A stretch of DNA of 7,072 nt, from NCBI GenBank assembly GCA_947074135.1, contig CAMTOL010000115.1, positions 1 to 7,072 of the forward strand. Direction: 5' to 3'. Each line of letters begins with the position of its first letter. Position 1 is the stretch's first letter. The notes beneath the pieces were generated by a model that made no database searches, was not told where the DNA came from, and worked only from the letters and a program-made list of their open reading frames with translations. Shown here one piece after another: positions 5,150 through 7,072 of this stretch. The position numbers were made by a program, and so were the translations under genes. The DNA comes from an uncultured Rikenellaceae bacterium. GTDB lineage: Bacteria; Bacteroidota; Bacteroidia; Bacteroidales; Rikenellaceae.

Positions 5150-6292
5150 ATGGATTTTATTTTAGAAAACTTACAAACATTCTTAGCCTTCACTGGTTTT
5201 GCTAATGCCACCTGGGGGCACATTGCAATGATTGTGGTGGGGTTGATTTTCCTATACCTAGGTATCGCTAAGAAATTCGAACCAATGCTACTTGTCCCAA
5301 TTGGATTTGGTATCTTGATTGGTAATATACCATTTTCGGCTGGTTACCAAATCGGTATCTACGAAGATGGTTCAGTTTTGAACTACCTATACTTTGGGGT
5401 GCTTAAAGGAGTTTATCCTCCACTAATCTTCCTAGGAATTGGAGCTATGACCGACTTCTCGGCTCTTATCTCTAACCCTAAACTTATGCTTATCGGTGCT
5501 GCGGCACAATTCGGTATCTTCGGTGCTTATATGGCATCGTTGGCATTCGGATTCACTGCTGCCGAAGCTGGTGCTATCGGTATTATCGGTGGTGCTGACG
5601 GTCCGACAGCTATCTTCCTTTCGTCAAAACTTGCTCCAGACCTTATGGGTGCTATTGCGATTTCGGCATACTCTTATATGGCGCTCGTTCCTGTGATTCA
5701 ACCTCCGTTGATGAAACTACTCACCAACAGTAAAGAGCGTTTGATTCGCATGAAACCTCCACGTCAAGTATCTGAGCGTGAGAAGATTTTGTTCCCTATT
5801 ATCGGTATGTTGCTCACAACATTCCTAGTTCCATCGGGACTTCCGCTACTTGGTATGTTGTTCTTCGGTAACCTACTCAAAGAGAGCGGTGTAACACGTC
5901 GTTTGGCTGTTACAGCCTCTAACCAACTTATCGACATCGTAACAATCCTACTAGGACTTACCGTTGGTGCTTCGACACAAGCTACTACATTCCTTACTCC
6001 AGCCTCTATCAAGATTTTCGTTCTTGGTGCTGCGTCGTTTGTGGTTGCTACAATTTCGGGTATCTTGTTTGTTAAGTTCTTCAACCTATTCCTAAAAGAG
6101 GGTAACAAAATCAACCCACTCATTGGTAACTCAGGTGTAAGTGCTGTGCCAGACTCGGCACGCGTGAGTCAAGAGGTTGGGCAACACTACGACAAGACAA
6201 ACTTCTTGTTGATGCACGCTATGGGTCCAAACGTAGCTGGTGTGATTGGCTCGGCTGTTGCAGCAGGTATCCTACTTGGTTTCTTGGTGTAA
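5150..6292 (+). CDS. mmdB: Sodium-translocating methylmalonyl-CoA decarboxylase beta subunit
   Basis: This integral membrane subunit decarboxylates carboxy-biotin and couples that step to outward Na+ transport. The 380 residues are almost wholly hydrophobic segments, consistent with the nine or so membrane helices plus re-entrant regions of OadB/GcdB/MmdB. The re-entrant motif GGADGPTAIF spans 147-156. Asp150 corresponds to the essential Asp203 of Klebsiella OadB. Asn322, Ser331 and Arg338 keep the exact spacing of the Klebsiella Asn373/Ser382/Arg389 Na+-pathway residues. All key residues are therefore present and the pump should be active. The start at 5150 follows an A-rich stretch. The gene ends the cluster, with a strong terminator 27 bp after its stop. 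Confidence 0.95.
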   Translation: MDFILENLQTFLAFTGFANATWGHIAMIVVGLIFLYLGIAKKFEPMLLVPIGFGILIGNIPFSAGYQIGIYEDGSVLNYLYFGVLKGVYPPLIFLGIGAMTDFSALISNPKLMLIGAAAQFGIFGAYMASLAFGFTAAEAGAIGIIGGADGPTAIFLSSKLAPDLMGAIAISAYSYMALVPVIQPPLMKLLTNSKERLIRMKPPRQVSEREKILFPIIGMLLTTFLVPSGLPLLGMLFFGNLLKESGVTRRLAVTASNQLIDIVTILLGLTVGASTQATTFLTPASIKIFVLGAASFVVATISGILFVKFFNLFLKEGNKINPLIGNSGVSAVPDSARVSQEVGQHYDKTNFLLMHAMGPNVAGVIGSAVAAGILLGFLV

Positions 6293-6318
6293 TCATAGAT
6301 AGCTATAACAATAGAACT

Positions 6319-6355
6319 AAAAGATGCTTAGATAATATCTAAGCATCTTTTTTTT
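6319..6355 (+). terminator. Intrinsic terminator of the mce-mmd cluster
   Basis: AAAAGATGCTTAGAT (6319-6333) pairs perfectly with ATCTAAGCATCTTTT (6337-6351) across an AAT loop. The stem runs straight into a T run covering 6348-6355. This is a classic rho-independent terminator, 27 bp after mmdB. The A-run at its base could let it work on the opposite strand too, but no gene faces it from the right. Confidence 0.93.
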
Positions 6356-6388
6356 ATACTAAAACTATCTTGGAACATTAATTGCTAC

Positions 6389-6406
6389 AAATTTAGTTCT
6401 AGATTT
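6389..6406 (+). promoter_or_regulatory. Imperfect palindrome upstream of tpx
   Basis: AAATTTAG and CTAGATTT are near-perfect inverted copies (one mismatch) separated by TT, about 24 bp before the tpx start. TAGATTTA at 6400-6407 is one base from the Bacteroidetes -7 consensus and overlaps the palindrome, so this may be a promoter with an operator. I cannot assign a regulator; an oxidative-stress factor is only a guess from the gene served. Confidence 0.25.
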
Positions 6407-6429
6407 AACAAACTAAAAAACAAAGAGCA

Positions 6430-6945
6430 ATGAAAGAGAACAAAAATGTAGTATTTGTGGACGGCACTCCGCTTACAATACTTGGCACTATGATTAAAGT
6501 TGGCGACACTGCACCTGAATTTAAAGCCATTGATGCTTCGATGCGCGAAGTAAAACTATCGGACTTTAAAGGCAAAAAGATAGTAATCACAACATTTCCA
6601 TCAGTTGATACTAAAGTGTGTAGTCTGCAACTCAAGCACTTTAATAAAGAATCGACAAAGCTAGATAAAGATGTAGTCGTATTATCGATATCTAAAGATT
6701 TACCCTTTGCACTTTCTAGATTTTGCGCAGCTGAAGGCATCTCGTCAGTTCACACGCTCTCAGACTATCGCGATAGCGAATTTGGTGAGAAATATGGCTT
6801 TTTGATTAAAGAGAACAAACTACTAGCACGAGGAGTAGTAATAGTAAACACAGAGGGAAAGGTAGCGTATGTTGAGTATGTCAAAGAGTTGACCGACGAG
6901 CCAGACTACAAAACAGCTATGGACGCAGTAAAAAAGCTAAAGTAA
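6430..6945 (+). CDS. tpx: Thiol peroxidase, atypical 2-Cys peroxiredoxin (Tpx)
   Basis: It reduces hydrogen peroxide and alkyl hydroperoxides using thioredoxin as electron donor, protecting an anaerobe from oxygen exposure. The 171-residue protein shows the family active site FPSVDTKVC (56-64), with peroxidatic Cys64 inside P-x-x-x-T-x-x-C (Pro57, Thr61). The resolving cysteine, Cys99, is in SRFCAAEG, as in E. coli Tpx (Cys61 and Cys95). The supporting Arg134 is in LLARGVV. The first 30 residues (VVFVDGTPLTILGTMIKVGDTAPEF) match the Tpx N-terminal hairpin, so the start is 6430 rather than the internal Met21. It lacks a signal peptide and is probably cytosolic. It is separated from mmdB by a terminator, so it forms its own unit. 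Confidence 0.96.
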   Translation: MKENKNVVFVDGTPLTILGTMIKVGDTAPEFKAIDASMREVKLSDFKGKKIVITTFPSVDTKVCSLQLKHFNKESTKLDKDVVVLSISKDLPFALSRFCAAEGISSVHTLSDYRDSEFGEKYGFLIKENKLLARGVVIVNTEGKVAYVEYVKELTDEPDYKTAMDAVKKLK

Positions 6946-7072
6946 CAAGAATAATCGTATGCGAAGATGGCAAATGCAGTATCAATACAAGAAATCTAAA
7001 AGCAATAATGCGTTGTTGGATTTGTGTCTAAGTTTAGTTAAATAGATTGACAATAATTTACATTTTGTTTTT
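6946..7072. other. Downstream end of window, no gene seen
   Basis: No reading frame, clear terminator or repeat can be supported here. The stretch is AT-rich. TACATTTTG near 7059-7067 resembles a -7 box with one extra T and no fitting -33 element, so I do not call it a promoter. Confidence 0.4.

Noticed and set aside
5764..6123. 119-residue minus-strand frame inside mmdB
   Set aside because: It is a shadow of the membrane subunit gene; key mmdB motifs lie on the plus strand through the whole stretch.
7045..7067. Possible promoter at the right edge (TTGAC and TACATTTTG)
   Set aside because: The -7 box has an extra T, the spacing to any -33 element is wrong, and no downstream gene is visible.
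1..7072. CRISPR array, tRNA or rRNA gene, or transposase gene
   Set aside because: I saw no regularly spaced direct repeats, no tRNA cloverleaf or CCA-type end, no rRNA segments and no transposase motifs on either strand.

Overview
The window looks like a stretch of chromosome from a strictly or mostly anaerobic member of the Bacteroidales (Bacteroidetes). The base composition is AT-rich. The start codons lack strong Shine-Dalgarno sequences. Two good matches to the Bacteroidetes sigma factor -7 element (TAnnTTTG) flank the divergent intergenic region. The decarboxylase gene order and the lamin-tail form of its small membrane subunit are, as I recall, typical of this group. I cannot name the genus.

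Left part (1-1228, minus strand): rsmA (ksgA), the 16S rRNA dimethyladenosine methyltransferase, is complete at 452-1228. Its 3' side runs into a gene-poor stretch (239-451) full of nested inverted repeats. Beyond this, at 53-238, is a 61-codon reading frame whose first ~34 residues look like the N-terminus of the dipeptidase PepD. The rest does not match, so I read it as a broken or chimeric pepD remnant.

Centre (1496-6292, plus strand): a five-gene cluster encodes methylmalonyl-CoA epimerase (mce) and a sodium-pumping methylmalonyl-CoA decarboxylase: carboxyltransferase MmdA, an OadG/MmdD-type membrane anchor carrying a periplasmic lamin-tail domain, biotin carrier MmdC and the Na+ channel subunit MmdB. 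Together they fit the last steps of the succinate-to-propionate pathway. The epimerase converts (R)- to (S)-methylmalonyl-CoA, and the complex decarboxylates it to propionyl-CoA while exporting Na+. No biotin carboxylase gene is present, which favours a decarboxylase over an ATP-dependent propionyl-CoA carboxylase. A probable promoter lies about 110 bp before mce, with phased A-tracts upstream, and a strong intrinsic terminator lies after mmdB. Two internal gaps (175 bp before mmdC, 70 bp before mmdB) contain hairpins that may tune subunit ratios.

Right part (6430-7072): tpx, an atypical 2-Cys thiol peroxidase with all catalytic residues intact, stands as its own transcription unit. The last 127 bp contain no gene I can support.

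The window is mostly ordinary core metabolism. The points most worth checking are the lamin-tail/OadG fusion, the pepD remnant and the two structured repeat-like intergenic stretches.
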